From contig OMYP01000011.1 in assembly GCA_900315345.1 (NCBI GenBank), positions 62,001-126,000 of the forward strand: a stretch of 64,000 bases of DNA. Reading direction: 5' to 3'. Within the stretch, counting starts at the first letter, position 1. Every line of letters begins with the position of its first letter. Shown here piece by piece: positions 8,775 to 17,410 of this stretch. The notes under the pieces are model-generated. The model saw only the letters and a list, made by a program, of their open reading frames with translations. It was not told the DNA's origin and ran no database searches. The DNA is from an uncultured Selenomonadales bacterium. GTDB taxonomy: Bacteria; Bacillota; Negativicutes; Acidaminococcales; Acidaminococcaceae. Made by a program: the position numbers and the translations under genes.

Positions 8775-10130
8775 TCACACCTTCGCCCCGCAGTTTCCGC
8801 AGAACACGCCGCCCGGTTCCAGTTTAGCGCCGCAGTTCGTGCAAAACTCCGGTGTGTTGCGGGCGCCGCAGTTTTCACAGAAACGGCTGTCATGATCTAA
8901 GGGCGCGCCACATTTTTTGCAAAACAGTTTCGCTGTTCCCGCTGCAGTTTGCTGCCCGCCACCCACTCCGGACAGGGGAGCTGCACCGTTAATCGCCGCA
9001 CTGCTTCGTCTTGTTTGCTGCTCGCCCGCCACATTATTCGCCGCTGCACTGTTTCTTCTTGTTTGTTGTGCGCCAGCAACGTTATTCATCGCCGCGCCGG
9101 TTCGTCCTGTTTGTTGCGCGCCAGCTGCACGGTTCATCGATGCACTGCTTCGTCCCGGTTGCTGCTCACCACCGGCCGGGTTAGTGCGAGCAAAACGTTC
9201 CGGGTTCTGAGGAACCGATTCAGCATTTACATTTTTGCCTACGCCATTTTCTTTACCGCCGCGGCCTTTGCCTAAAAACTTGAACGCGCCAAAGCCAATG
9301 GCTCCCACGGCAGCGACGCCGATGGCAATTTTGGCCGCTGTACCCAGGCCGCCGGAATCTTTGCCGTCAGATGCTTTGCCAGTCTGCTTGCCTTCCGATT
9401 TCGCGTTGGATTTTTTATCGCCGCCAAGAACAGAAGAAATCGCACCGGCGGCACTGTTGCCGGTCATTAAATCATATGCCTTTTTACATGCTGCATCGGA
9501 GGTAAAAATATAATAGGTACGGGTTATATATGGCGTCCTACGATACGTGCCGACAGAAGATAGCTTTTCAGTGCCAACTTCGAATCCAATCGTCGGAAAA
9601 TCTATAGTAACCGTTGCAGTTACTTCTTCCACGTCCTTAGGAATTGTATGTTTTTTACCATAACTATTTTCCTTACCGAGAGACGTCAGCTCTTTTAACG
9701 TTCCTATCTTCTTATGATTATAAAATTTTGTAGTTTCCGAATAATTAGCAGATCTGACAGGCTTTGAAAGTATACCCGGTATAGGCGCCGGTTCCGCCGT
9801 AATCGTTATCTGGCTTCCCGGCGCGGCTTTCGCGAATACGACATGCCCGTATTTGGCGTTTTTACGTAATTCGGCAGTGTATTTCGCATAGGCATTTAAA
9901 TCTAAATTTTCCAGCATCACATGCATTTTCATCTGTGCGATTTTCGTCTCATTGCTGCTTAAACGAGGCTTTATCGTTACCGTCCTCGTAATGGTTTCAG
10001 ACGTTACAGCTGCATCGACTGTTTTAATCCCCGACATCCCCAACGCAAACATAAAGGCCGCCAGCAAAATAGAAAAATATTTTTGCCAGAAAATTTCTGT
10101 GGAATGATTTCTATAACGATTCTTTTTCAT
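8775..10130 (-). CDS. Exported-domain membrane protein with C-terminal zinc ribbons
   Basis: About 451 residues from the ATG at 10130, with GGAGG upstream; an ATG two codons earlier is also possible. A signal-anchor segment (SILLAAFMFALGMSG) leads into an exported domain of about 220 residues, then a membrane helix (about IAIGVAAVGAIGFGAF). A linker of repeated AAGAQQTGRTGAAMN-like units follows, and three C-terminal CxxC pairs form at least one and a half zinc ribbons ending FCGNCGAKV. The zinc ribbons should face the cytoplasm, the reverse order of the 6604-7908 and 10252-13122 proteins. Its closest relative in the window is 16291-17349. Confidence 0.75.
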   Translation of the reverse strand: MKKNRYRNHSTEIFWQKYFSILLAAFMFALGMSGIKTVDAAVTSETITRTVTIKPRLSSNETKIAQMKMHVMLENLDLNAYAKYTAELRKNAKYGHVVFAKAAPGSQITITAEPAPIPGILSKPVRSANYSETTKFYNHKKIGTLKELTSLGKENSYGKKHTIPKDVEEVTATVTIDFPTIGFEVGTEKLSSVGTYRRTPYITRTYYIFTSDAACKKAYDLMTGNSAAGAISSVLGGDKKSNAKSEGKQTGKASDGKDSGGLGTAAKIAIGVAAVGAIGFGAFKFLGKGRGGKENGVGKNVNAESVPQNPERFARTNPAGGEQQPGRSSASMNRAAGAQQTGRTGAAMNNVAGAQQTRRNSAAANNVAGEQQTRRSSAAINGAAPLSGVGGGQQTAAGTAKLFCKKCGAPLDHDSRFCENCGARNTPEFCTNCGAKLEPGGVFCGNCGAKV

Positions 10131-10251
10131 CACCATACCACCTCCGCAGGCATTCTTCATCACAGGAGCAAGCGAAATGCTTTACAACTTAATTCTAAAG
10201 TTTATTACTGTCAAAGTCGAAACAAATCGTGAGCCTAAGTTGTATCGCCTT

Positions 10252-13122
10252 TTATTCCAGTATGGTTATCTTGCCCTCTTTACCCGCTGATAGGTTTTTC
10301 CCTTTAAGCTCACTGGACCATTTTCCTTCAAATTTAATGTTATAGGCTTCTCTTGTAGGAAATCCCCACTTCCAGGTAGTTCCATCGGCATTATAATTAA
10401 CAATGATAACCGGCTCTTTGCCTTCCGTATTGACTTTCATAGTACAGTCGAGTGTAACTACTTCTTCCATTTTCCTGGCAGGATTTTTGGAGACATCTTC
10501 TTTGAACTTTCTGTGTCCCTTCCACGTTTTCTGCTTTGCGTCATAGGTCAGGGGTATATTGGCAGCTGCTGCCATATAATCCCCATTCGCCTGACATACA
10601 TTCAAGCCCCACCGACCGTCCTTTCCTTTGGAAAGCCTGAATCCCAAAACATTGTTACGCGTTGCGGTTTTCTTTCCCTGCGTCATGGTCGCCTTGCCAT
10701 GATAAATTCCCTCTTTCAGTTCTTCCTTTTCCAGCGTAGCCTTCAGCACGATATTTTGCTTTTTATCCTTTGTGGAGGTTACCAAAACGAGAAATACGTA
10801 ATTATCTTCTGTCTGTTTTTTGAAATCTTTTATAATGTTATTAGAGCTTGATACTGCATTTTTGTAGTTTACTGTTTTATATCTGATAACCTGTACCCGA
10901 CAACCTCCTTCTGCCTCTAACTTCAACTGACATTTTTCCGGGAGATCATCGGCTATGTTTTCTATTTGTTTTCGGCTGTTTTGTTTTTGAGGAACCGCCA
11001 GTGCGATTATACAACCCCCATACGGTCCAAGTTCAAAGGGCGGGCTGGTAAATACGACCGGCGAAGCTCCTTCTTCCTCTTTTTCTATTTTTTCTTTGGT
11101 TTTATCATCCAGTTGTATTTTGATCGCGCCTAAATAACGATCTTCTCCCGTAACCACATCCGGATGTAGACAAGCTTGGTAATATAGTGGAAGAGGTATG
11201 TGACCTATTTTTGTCATAACCTCCCTATAAAAATCAGCGGCAAAAATACCTTCTGTCAAGGCAATCTTTCTTATGTAAGACTTTAGTCGCCGACAATCGG
11301 CAGTCCAATTTTCATAACAATCCTTAATCCAGGCATCGCCACCCATCTTACTGCTTATATAATCAATCAACAATACACGCCCATAACCATCTTCTGCTGT
11401 GTTATTTTCAGGAATCACCCCACCCCACATGAACCTGGAAAATGATTGTCCATTCTCAGGAACCGCGTCGGGATAAACCACCCTTTCAAAATGCGTTGCT
11501 GTCGCCTCATCAAACCACAAGGTTTTCGTAAAATAAGAAGCCGCCCCATTGATTATACCCTGTTGTACTGCGTGAAAGAATTCATGGTAGATAGTTTTCC
11601 TTACATTCGGTCTTCGAGCTTCATCATCATAGGGCATGTTACGGTTATCACCAAACAAGCTTTTTTCCTTGAGCTGTATTTCGCCGGTCGATGAAAGCCA
11701 ACCGCCTTCATCCTTGATGTCTTCGATATAAACGTCAATCGGGGTAAATGCATCTACATAATCGGCATAACCATTCTTTTTATAGTAATTGTAGGCCTCT
11801 TCCAGATCGCTTAGCAGCTTTTGGGCGTCGTCTCCCCCCATATAATGGTTTCTAGCTGTCAGCGTATAATAGTTGTACCACAGGCGAAAATGGCCTTTAG
11901 AATATTTATAGCCCTCACCATATTGAGGCATGAATTCGTATTTTAAATAGTATCCCACATATTCCGTATACTCGCCCAAGTCCGGGGCTGTCTCCGCTGA
12001 TTTTTCAGTTGCCTTATTTCTAATCGTGCTTTGTGCCACAGCAGCCGGGTCAATGACAGCTACAGCTTTTCCATCTTTTACTTCGGCATCAAAGTAACTG
12101 TAACGCCGCGTTGTTTTGCCGTTCACCATAGGGTACTCACGACCGATGCCGAGTTTGATGTGTTGTCCGTCGTTGTTCCCCGGCTTATACTCCTTCGGCA
12201 CCGGTACGGATACCGTGACCTTTCCCTGGCAGCTCTTGTCAATCTTCATGACATACAGGTCGCCAATCAGTCCGTTATTTATTTCTTCTTCCTTATCTTT
12301 TACGGTAGTCATCGTGGCTGCGCCGTTACCCAGGTTCGTCTGTTTAAAATCCAACGTAATGTCCTTTAACGCCAGCACTCCGTTTTCCAGTTTAGCCGTG
12401 GGACGGAACAGATCCAGCAAATAGCCGGGCTTCCAGAAGCCAGTAATGCCAATGACCAACAAAACCACGGCCGCAGCGGCTGCCATCAGCCTTTTGTTCC
12501 GGCTGGATTTTTGCGGCAGTTGCGTCTGTGGTTGCGAATCTACAGATTCCCGGTTTTGAAACTGCGGTTGCGCCTGATGCTGGTACGGCTCTTCCTGCCG
12601 CGGGTATTCCTGATCCTGCTGCTGTGCTTGTTGCTGCTGCGCATATTCCCAATCTTGCGCTTGCTGTTGATACTGCGCTTGCTGCTGTACGTATTCCTGT
12701 TCTTGCGTTTGATACGACGGATCGCTTTCCACGGTTGCAGGTCCGGAGGCATACGCTCCGCCCTGTTCCAGACTCATTCCGCAATTTCCGCAGAACACCG
12801 CATCCGGAGGCAGCGCTTCCCCGCACCCGGGGCAGACAGACTGTACCGGAGCCGCTGCTTCTTTCAGCTTGGCGCCGCACATTTTGCAAAAGGTGGCGCT
12901 TTCCTTCACCGCAGCACCGCATTCGGGACAGAACGACTGCATTGGAACGCTTTCCCCGCCCAGCCTGGCGCCGCACTCTGCACAAAATTCCGCTTCGGGC
13001 AGGTTCCGGCTGCCGCACTTAGCACAGGTGGGCCCCACCAGCTGACGCACTACAGGAGCGCCGCAGTTGCTGCAAAAGTCTGAGCCTTCCAAAATTTTTT
13101 GTCCACAATTCGGGCAATGCAT
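10252..13122 (-). CDS. Zinc-ribbon membrane protein with exported HEFFH metallopeptidase-like domain
   Basis: A 956-residue protein. Four zinc ribbons lie at the N-terminus (cysteines 3/6/17/20, 33/36/47/50, 65/68/79/82, 97/100/111/114). A Q/E/Y-rich linker (about 135-205) and one membrane helix (about 211-229) follow, then a long exported part. There, YHEFFHAVQ places an HExxH zinc motif at 513-517, and WFDEATATHFE follows about 22 residues later with E539 as the likely third ligand, the gluzincin arrangement. A beta-rich C-terminal region follows. It probably cleaves or binds protein outside the cell membrane under control of a cytoplasmic zinc-ribbon tail; that is inference. Confidence 0.8.
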   Translation of the reverse strand: MHCPNCGQKILEGSDFCSNCGAPVVRQLVGPTCAKCGSRNLPEAEFCAECGARLGGESVPMQSFCPECGAAVKESATFCKMCGAKLKEAAAPVQSVCPGCGEALPPDAVFCGNCGMSLEQGGAYASGPATVESDPSYQTQEQEYVQQQAQYQQQAQDWEYAQQQQAQQQDQEYPRQEEPYQHQAQPQFQNRESVDSQPQTQLPQKSSRNKRLMAAAAAVVLLVIGITGFWKPGYLLDLFRPTAKLENGVLALKDITLDFKQTNLGNGAATMTTVKDKEEEINNGLIGDLYVMKIDKSCQGKVTVSVPVPKEYKPGNNDGQHIKLGIGREYPMVNGKTTRRYSYFDAEVKDGKAVAVIDPAAVAQSTIRNKATEKSAETAPDLGEYTEYVGYYLKYEFMPQYGEGYKYSKGHFRLWYNYYTLTARNHYMGGDDAQKLLSDLEEAYNYYKKNGYADYVDAFTPIDVYIEDIKDEGGWLSSTGEIQLKEKSLFGDNRNMPYDDEARRPNVRKTIYHEFFHAVQQGIINGAASYFTKTLWFDEATATHFERVVYPDAVPENGQSFSRFMWGGVIPENNTAEDGYGRVLLIDYISSKMGGDAWIKDCYENWTADCRRLKSYIRKIALTEGIFAADFYREVMTKIGHIPLPLYYQACLHPDVVTGEDRYLGAIKIQLDDKTKEKIEKEEEGASPVVFTSPPFELGPYGGCIIALAVPQKQNSRKQIENIADDLPEKCQLKLEAEGGCRVQVIRYKTVNYKNAVSSSNNIIKDFKKQTEDNYVFLVLVTSTKDKKQNIVLKATLEKEELKEGIYHGKATMTQGKKTATRNNVLGFRLSKGKDGRWGLNVCQANGDYMAAAANIPLTYDAKQKTWKGHRKFKEDVSKNPARKMEEVVTLDCTMKVNTEGKEPVIIVNYNADGTTWKWGFPTREAYNIKFEGKWSSELKGKNLSAGKEGKITILE

Positions 13123-13179
13123 GGGAACCTCCTGTCTGCATGAAAGCCAAAATCGTTACTTATAACTGTCTTTATTTGT

Positions 13180-13869
13180 TTAATCCACGCCTTCATAAAT
13201 CGTTGACGCATTCATCACAGAGGTATCGTATACGGAATCGTCGTAAGAAGTCGGTACATCATGATACACGGGAACGTTCAGGTCCTGGTATCCGAACCAG
13301 TTGCGGTTTAAGTCCCAGAACAGGCGGTACCGGGTGGGGTTCGCCTGGCGGTTCACGCTGTCAAAGCGCAGTTCCAGATCACCGTCCGGACGCACCAGCA
13401 TGCTGGGTAAAGGCAGCGGGCTCCAGTAATTTATGCTGTCCACATACAGTTCCAGTTTTTTCGCAAAGGTATCGTACCCGTACAGCACGATGCGCCCGTG
13501 GGCGTCCATGGCAAAATACACCCTACCAGTCTTGTTGTCACGGAACACTTTAAAGCCATACCCGAAGTTGTTCTTGGGGCTGTAACCGTCCGCTACCCTT
13601 TCGTACTTGCCTTTTCCCGGGTCCCGCCACCAGATGAGAAGGTGGTAACGCTTGTTTTCCTTGGAGTTGGCCAGATTGCGGAAACGGATCTTTACGTCCC
13701 CCATTTTGGTACGGTATTCTTTTTCCCATTTTTCATTGGCTTTCAATTGCAGCACGCCGGTATCGGCCACCTCCACAAAATTCCCGGCTTCGGCAATGGC
13801 TGTTCCGCCCAATAAAACGCTTACTGCAACAAAAAGACTCAACACCAGACTCCAAAGTTGTTTTTTCAT
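13180..13869 (-). CDS. Exported protein of unknown function
   Basis: About 229 residues from the ATG at 13869, which has GAGGAGGCGCGG upstream and starts a standard signal peptide ending IAEAG. The mature protein is rich in aromatic and charged residues (FGYGFKVFRDNKTGRVYFAM, YRLFWDLNRNWFGYQD) and looks like a beta-rich extracytoplasmic domain. No family recognised. The 5' region repeats the leader of the 6604-7908 gene, so the two may be controlled together. Confidence 0.65.
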   Translation of the reverse strand: MKKQLWSLVLSLFVAVSVLLGGTAIAEAGNFVEVADTGVLQLKANEKWEKEYRTKMGDVKIRFRNLANSKENKRYHLLIWWRDPGKGKYERVADGYSPKNNFGYGFKVFRDNKTGRVYFAMDAHGRIVLYGYDTFAKKLELYVDSINYWSPLPLPSMLVRPDGDLELRFDSVNRQANPTRYRLFWDLNRNWFGYQDLNVPVYHDVPTSYDDSVYDTSVMNASTIYEGVD

Positions 13870-13926
13870 ATCCGCGCCTCCTCGTTTTCTTTGCGTTAAC
13901 ACAACGTTTTTATTCTTTTTATTTTC

Positions 13927-14050
13927 AGAAAAACAAAACTGCGCCGCCACCATATTAAATTGTGAGTTTTACGGGAACGGGTCTCTGATAAAACAAACAC
14001 AACATCTGGCAACAGCGCAGCATCATTTCATATAACAATTTTATAAAATT
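13927..14050 (-). promoter_or_regulatory. Duplicated leader/promoter, copy B
   Basis: This is the second copy of the sequence described at 7945-8070, here upstream of the exported protein at 13180-13869. The two copies differ at scattered bases and keep CTGATAAAACAAACACAA and GGCAACAGCGCAGC. Confidence 0.5.
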
Positions 14051-14147
14051 TTTGACTGGCTTCTCAACATATCGCAACAGGTTTTCTGTTCTTTAATCAT
14101 AGCATATAAATTTGCGGATGTATATAAAACTTTTCTATTAATGCCTT

Positions 14148-14531
14148 TTAATAACACCAGAAATCTTCCGTCCGATAGGTCCATCCAATGCGCTTCATGC
14201 AAAATTCAAACACTTTGTTTCCCGGAGAAACCACCGTCATGTTAGAACCGCCCATCATGTTCGTTTCATAGCGCCACATTTCATCCCGGAACTTTGCGAA
14301 TTTCCATTTTACTATATTTCTGATTTTCCCGTCCTGCATCATTTTCGTTGAGACCCGGAAAACTTTTCCATCCAAATTTTCTTCCCATTCAAGGGTCGTA
14401 TCCATCACATACACATCTGCCTGGTTCTGTTCCCAGCGCTCTACCCACACGTCTTTCGCCTCGCAGGCCCGGTCAAAAGCGGAAAAGAAAATGGCAGTCA
14501 CAGCCAGCAACATAAAAACGATCCGTTTCAT
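14148..14531 (-). CDS. Small exported protein
   Basis: A 127-residue protein with an N-terminal signal peptide (MKRIVFMLLAVTAIFFSAF, cleavage likely near CEAKD). The mature part is about 100 residues and rich in W, M and K. A GAGGAGGAACC site precedes the ATG. It lies 5' of the AlbA_2-type gene's 3' end on the same strand with a small gap. No homologue recognised. Confidence 0.6.
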   Translation of the reverse strand: MKRIVFMLLAVTAIFFSAFDRACEAKDVWVERWEQNQADVYVMDTTLEWEENLDGKVFRVSTKMMQDGKIRNIVKWKFAKFRDEMWRYETNMMGGSNMTVVSPGNKVFEFCMKRIGWTYRTEDFWCY

Positions 14532-14579
14532 AATGGTTCCTCCTCATTGTTTCCTTAATAAATTTATTTTGTTTTGTAT

Positions 14580-16052
14580 TTATATATGATATTCACTTTC
14601 CGATTCCGCGCACACAAACCGCTGGTTCTCGCTGCCTGGCCTGTCCGGAATGCTCAGTTTTACAAACCCTTTTTCAATCAGAGGATTTACATACTTTTGC
14701 ATGGCGTATGTAGCAGACTGCAATCCCAAAAACGCTATGATTTCCTTCCGGCTGCGGGGCGCCCCCAGAAATTGCAGCAGCGCCTTGTCTTTTTCGGTGA
14801 GATGCCCCTTGGGCAATGTATTCTCCGGGGCCGGGCGATTATATAAAATCACCGTAAAGCTGCCCCGTTCATCCAAAAACACCGGAGCCTGCAGCCCGTA
14901 GTCCCCCATGGCCCTGCGTATGGTGGGTATGCCGGAGTACCGGTTCTCTGTAATTCCCAGCGTTTCCAGGGCTCTGGCCAGCACCGGGTTCCGGGTATCC
15001 GGCTGCACCTTTCCCAGCTGGTCCACCCGCAGGCGCCCATAAATGCCGCCGGGGTTTTTAATCACGATCCGATCCGGATACATGACAATCTGAATGGGCA
15101 TCCCTTCCGTATGGATGCTGTAATCCCGGTGCACTAATGTATTGAGGAGCACTTCCCGCACAGCGGTAACCGGGTAATCGGTCCGGTCTTCCCGCCTCCC
15201 GGTCCGGGGATTGATGATGGTTTTTGTCCGCATGTTTTTGCACACAAAGTCAATGGCCTGCTCCAGCATTTCCGGAATCGTTCCTTCTATACGGCGGTTA
15301 TCCAGAAACCGTTCGCCCGCTTCCCCCGTTTCCCCCATTTCACTGCCGGGAAGAGCCACCGCTGTAATACAAAGTTGGGGGAAAAACGCCTGGGGATACG
15401 GACAAAAAAGCAAAACGGAACTCAGCGTAACCTGTCCGCCCCGGGTTACGCTCATCAACTCATACAGGGTTTCGTCCTGCAACGCGCTTAAATTTCTTCT
15501 TTCCTTTTTTAATCGGCCGATATATTCTGTCAGCAACGTCTGGTCCAGTACGGTAAGCGCTGCCCGTGAAACCGGCCTTACATCGTCCTGGTATTTTTTC
15601 CGGAAGGCTTCGTAGCTGTAGACTTCATATTCCGTCATAGGCTCGTCGCTGTCGCCCACCCGGATACGGGAGCCTTTTAACCTGCCCTGCCCTCTATAAT
15701 AACAGGGCCGCTCCGCAATATCCACGCCGGGAATTTCCGCAGAAACAAAAACTTTCCCTTCTTTTTCAGCAACGGTCAGCAAGGGACGCACCGGCGGTTC
15801 CATCTGCATGCACTGCTCCGCAATTTTTTTCTGCAGGTCCTGTGGATCGTAAACGCCGCAGGGATCGTAACCGTTTTTTTCGTCTATGCCAAAAATAATC
15901 ATGCCCCCGTCGTCCTGATTGGAAAAGGCAGACAAGGTATCGTATAAACGCCTCGGGCAGCCTTCTTTTGCCGCTTTTATTTCCAGCGTCCGGGTCTCGC
16001 ATTGGCGCTTTTGGATTTCATTTAGTTTTTCCAGCAATTCTTCCGTAGTCAT
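14580..16052 (-). CDS. AlbA_2/Schlafen-type putative DNA-binding regulator (RecG-like COG2865 family)
   Basis: A 490-residue protein. The N-terminal AlbA_2 domain (about residues 18-140; EIKAAKEGCP...FSNQDDGGMIIFGIDEKNGY) is followed by the HATPase_c_4-type region, with VREVLLNTLVHRDYS and IKNPGGIYG around residues 295-345. A winged-helix segment closes the chain (KEIIAFLGLQSATYAMQKYVNPLIEKGFVK). Such proteins are often annotated as ATP-dependent DNA helicase-like or transcriptional regulators, and some belong to defence islands. Here it sits alone within a cluster of exported proteins. Family sure, role unknown. Confidence 0.85.
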   Translation of the reverse strand: MTTEELLEKLNEIQKRQCETRTLEIKAAKEGCPRRLYDTLSAFSNQDDGGMIIFGIDEKNGYDPCGVYDPQDLQKKIAEQCMQMEPPVRPLLTVAEKEGKVFVSAEIPGVDIAERPCYYRGQGRLKGSRIRVGDSDEPMTEYEVYSYEAFRKKYQDDVRPVSRAALTVLDQTLLTEYIGRLKKERRNLSALQDETLYELMSVTRGGQVTLSSVLLFCPYPQAFFPQLCITAVALPGSEMGETGEAGERFLDNRRIEGTIPEMLEQAIDFVCKNMRTKTIINPRTGRREDRTDYPVTAVREVLLNTLVHRDYSIHTEGMPIQIVMYPDRIVIKNPGGIYGRLRVDQLGKVQPDTRNPVLARALETLGITENRYSGIPTIRRAMGDYGLQAPVFLDERGSFTVILYNRPAPENTLPKGHLTEKDKALLQFLGAPRSRKEIIAFLGLQSATYAMQKYVNPLIEKGFVKLSIPDRPGSENQRFVCAESESEYHI

Positions 16053-16290
16053 TTCAGTTTCCTCCTGATAATTTAATTTTACTATAAAAAATTAAAGTTT
16101 TCAAGAAGAATTTAAATTTTAATTTAAGTTTTTATTTTTAACAGTTCATTTTTAATTTTAATTTTAGTTTGATGCTTCAATTTTTATTTTAATCTTTTAT
16201 TTTAGCCTTAAGGAAACGCCGGTTAAATGAATTTGTGCGATTGCCGAAAGCGCGCGGACAAATCAATCAGTGGTTCCTTAACTTAAAACA
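16053..16290. other. AT-rich spacer with homopolymer-like TTTAAT repeats
   Basis: Between about 16075 and 16205 the sequence consists almost only of A and T in irregular TTTTAATTTTAA-like units, followed by the MITE-like repeat. It may hold the promoter of the AlbA_2 gene; no gene is seen. Confidence 0.6.
16208..16281. repeat. MITE-like repeat, copy 2
   Basis: A 74-bp unit with ends TTAAGGAAACGCCGGTTAAA and AATCAGTGGTTCCTTAA. In the reverse orientation of copy 1 both ends align (AAAC at one end, ACCACTGA at the other) while the middle diverges. It lies between two convergent-spaced minus-strand genes. Confidence 0.65.
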
Positions 16291-17349
16291 TTACACCTTC
16301 GTCCCGCAGTTTTCGCAGAAACGGCTGCCGGGTTTCAGTTTCGCGCCGCAATTGGAGCAAAAGTGCGGTTGCTCTGTTACTGCTGTCTGATTTGAAATAA
16401 GATTCGGTGCGGAAGAAGCGGCACCGATGGTTCCCGCCGCATCAACCGGCTGCTTCGCCTCTTGTTCCTGCAATACATGTTTGCTTTGTTCTTCCTGTTG
16501 CGGTTTTATTTCATTTTGTTTCCGCTGTTCTTGTTGCTGCGGATACATCATATCCTGCTGAAGCTGTTCTTGCTGCTGTGCCGAACCGGCGCCGGTTTTC
16601 TTTTTTCCCCGGTGGAACAGCCAGTAAATGAACGCGGCCACAAATGAGCCGCCGATGCCGATGGCCCCTACGATGGCGTCCGAATGTTTATCTTCAATGA
16701 TGATCCGCTTGCCTTTGTTATCGTTTACCTTTTTTACGGATTTTCCGCTAAAGGGCGTCGCATTGGCTTCCGCGTAGCCTACGACACGCAGTTCATACTC
16801 CACTGTAGTGTAGCGGGGCAGGGTTTTGTTTCCTTCTTTGTAAAAATCCTTCAGCTGTGCCGTCACAACCAGCAACCGCGCCTTGGGCGGAATTTTGTAT
16901 TCTACGTTCACGTTCAGCTGCTTGCCCGGGGATCCCTTTGCTTTGCGGTAAAACGTTTCCATCTTCTTTCCCGCGTAACGGTTCACCACGTCGAAGGGCT
17001 GCACGGTCAGTTCCATTTCCTGGACCGCGCCGGGCAGTGACTGCATGGCCGACAGAAGAAACCGGAGGGGCTGTCCGGGATCCGCCGTGCCGGTTCGTGT
17101 GTAAAAAATTTTCCCGTTGGCGTTGTCTTCCTTGTACCCGGTGTGCTGTGACTTTACCCCGTAAACCATAAACTCCGCCGTAACGGCGTTGCCAATGGAA
17201 AACTGATCCCGGTCCACCGGTATGGCAGGGGTGGCAAAAACAGATTGGGGCATCCAAAAGAAAACGACAAGTACCGTCAGCAAAAGAGAAAAATATTTTT
17301 GCAAAAAAATTTCCGCAAATTTCTTTCTGCGTTCCTTTGTCGTTTTCAC
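16291..17349 (-). CDS. Exported-domain membrane protein with C-terminal zinc ribbon
   Basis: About 352 residues from a GTG at 17349 with GGAGGTGGCAAA upstream. The arrangement mirrors the 8775-10130 gene, including the ribosome site. An N-terminal signal segment (FSLLLTVLVVFFWMPQSVFA) leads into an exported beta-rich domain of about 200 residues. A membrane helix (AIVGAIGIGGSFVAAFIYWLF) and a Q/E-rich linker with several QQQEQ words follow, and one C-terminal zinc ribbon ends the chain (CSNCGAKLKPGSRFCENCG). The ribbon should be cytoplasmic. Function unknown. Confidence 0.75.
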   Translation of the reverse strand: MKTTKERRKKFAEIFLQKYFSLLLTVLVVFFWMPQSVFATPAIPVDRDQFSIGNAVTAEFMVYGVKSQHTGYKEDNANGKIFYTRTGTADPGQPLRFLLSAMQSLPGAVQEMELTVQPFDVVNRYAGKKMETFYRKAKGSPGKQLNVNVEYKIPPKARLLVVTAQLKDFYKEGNKTLPRYTTVEYELRVVGYAEANATPFSGKSVKKVNDNKGKRIIIEDKHSDAIVGAIGIGGSFVAAFIYWLFHRGKKKTGAGSAQQQEQLQQDMMYPQQQEQRKQNEIKPQQEEQSKHVLQEQEAKQPVDAAGTIGAASSAPNLISNQTAVTEQPHFCSNCGAKLKPGSRFCENCGTKV

Positions 17350-17410
17350 TTTGCCACCTCCAACCATTTTTGCAAGTCAGCAGTCCAACGATTTTTTGCA
17401 GCTCAACCTT

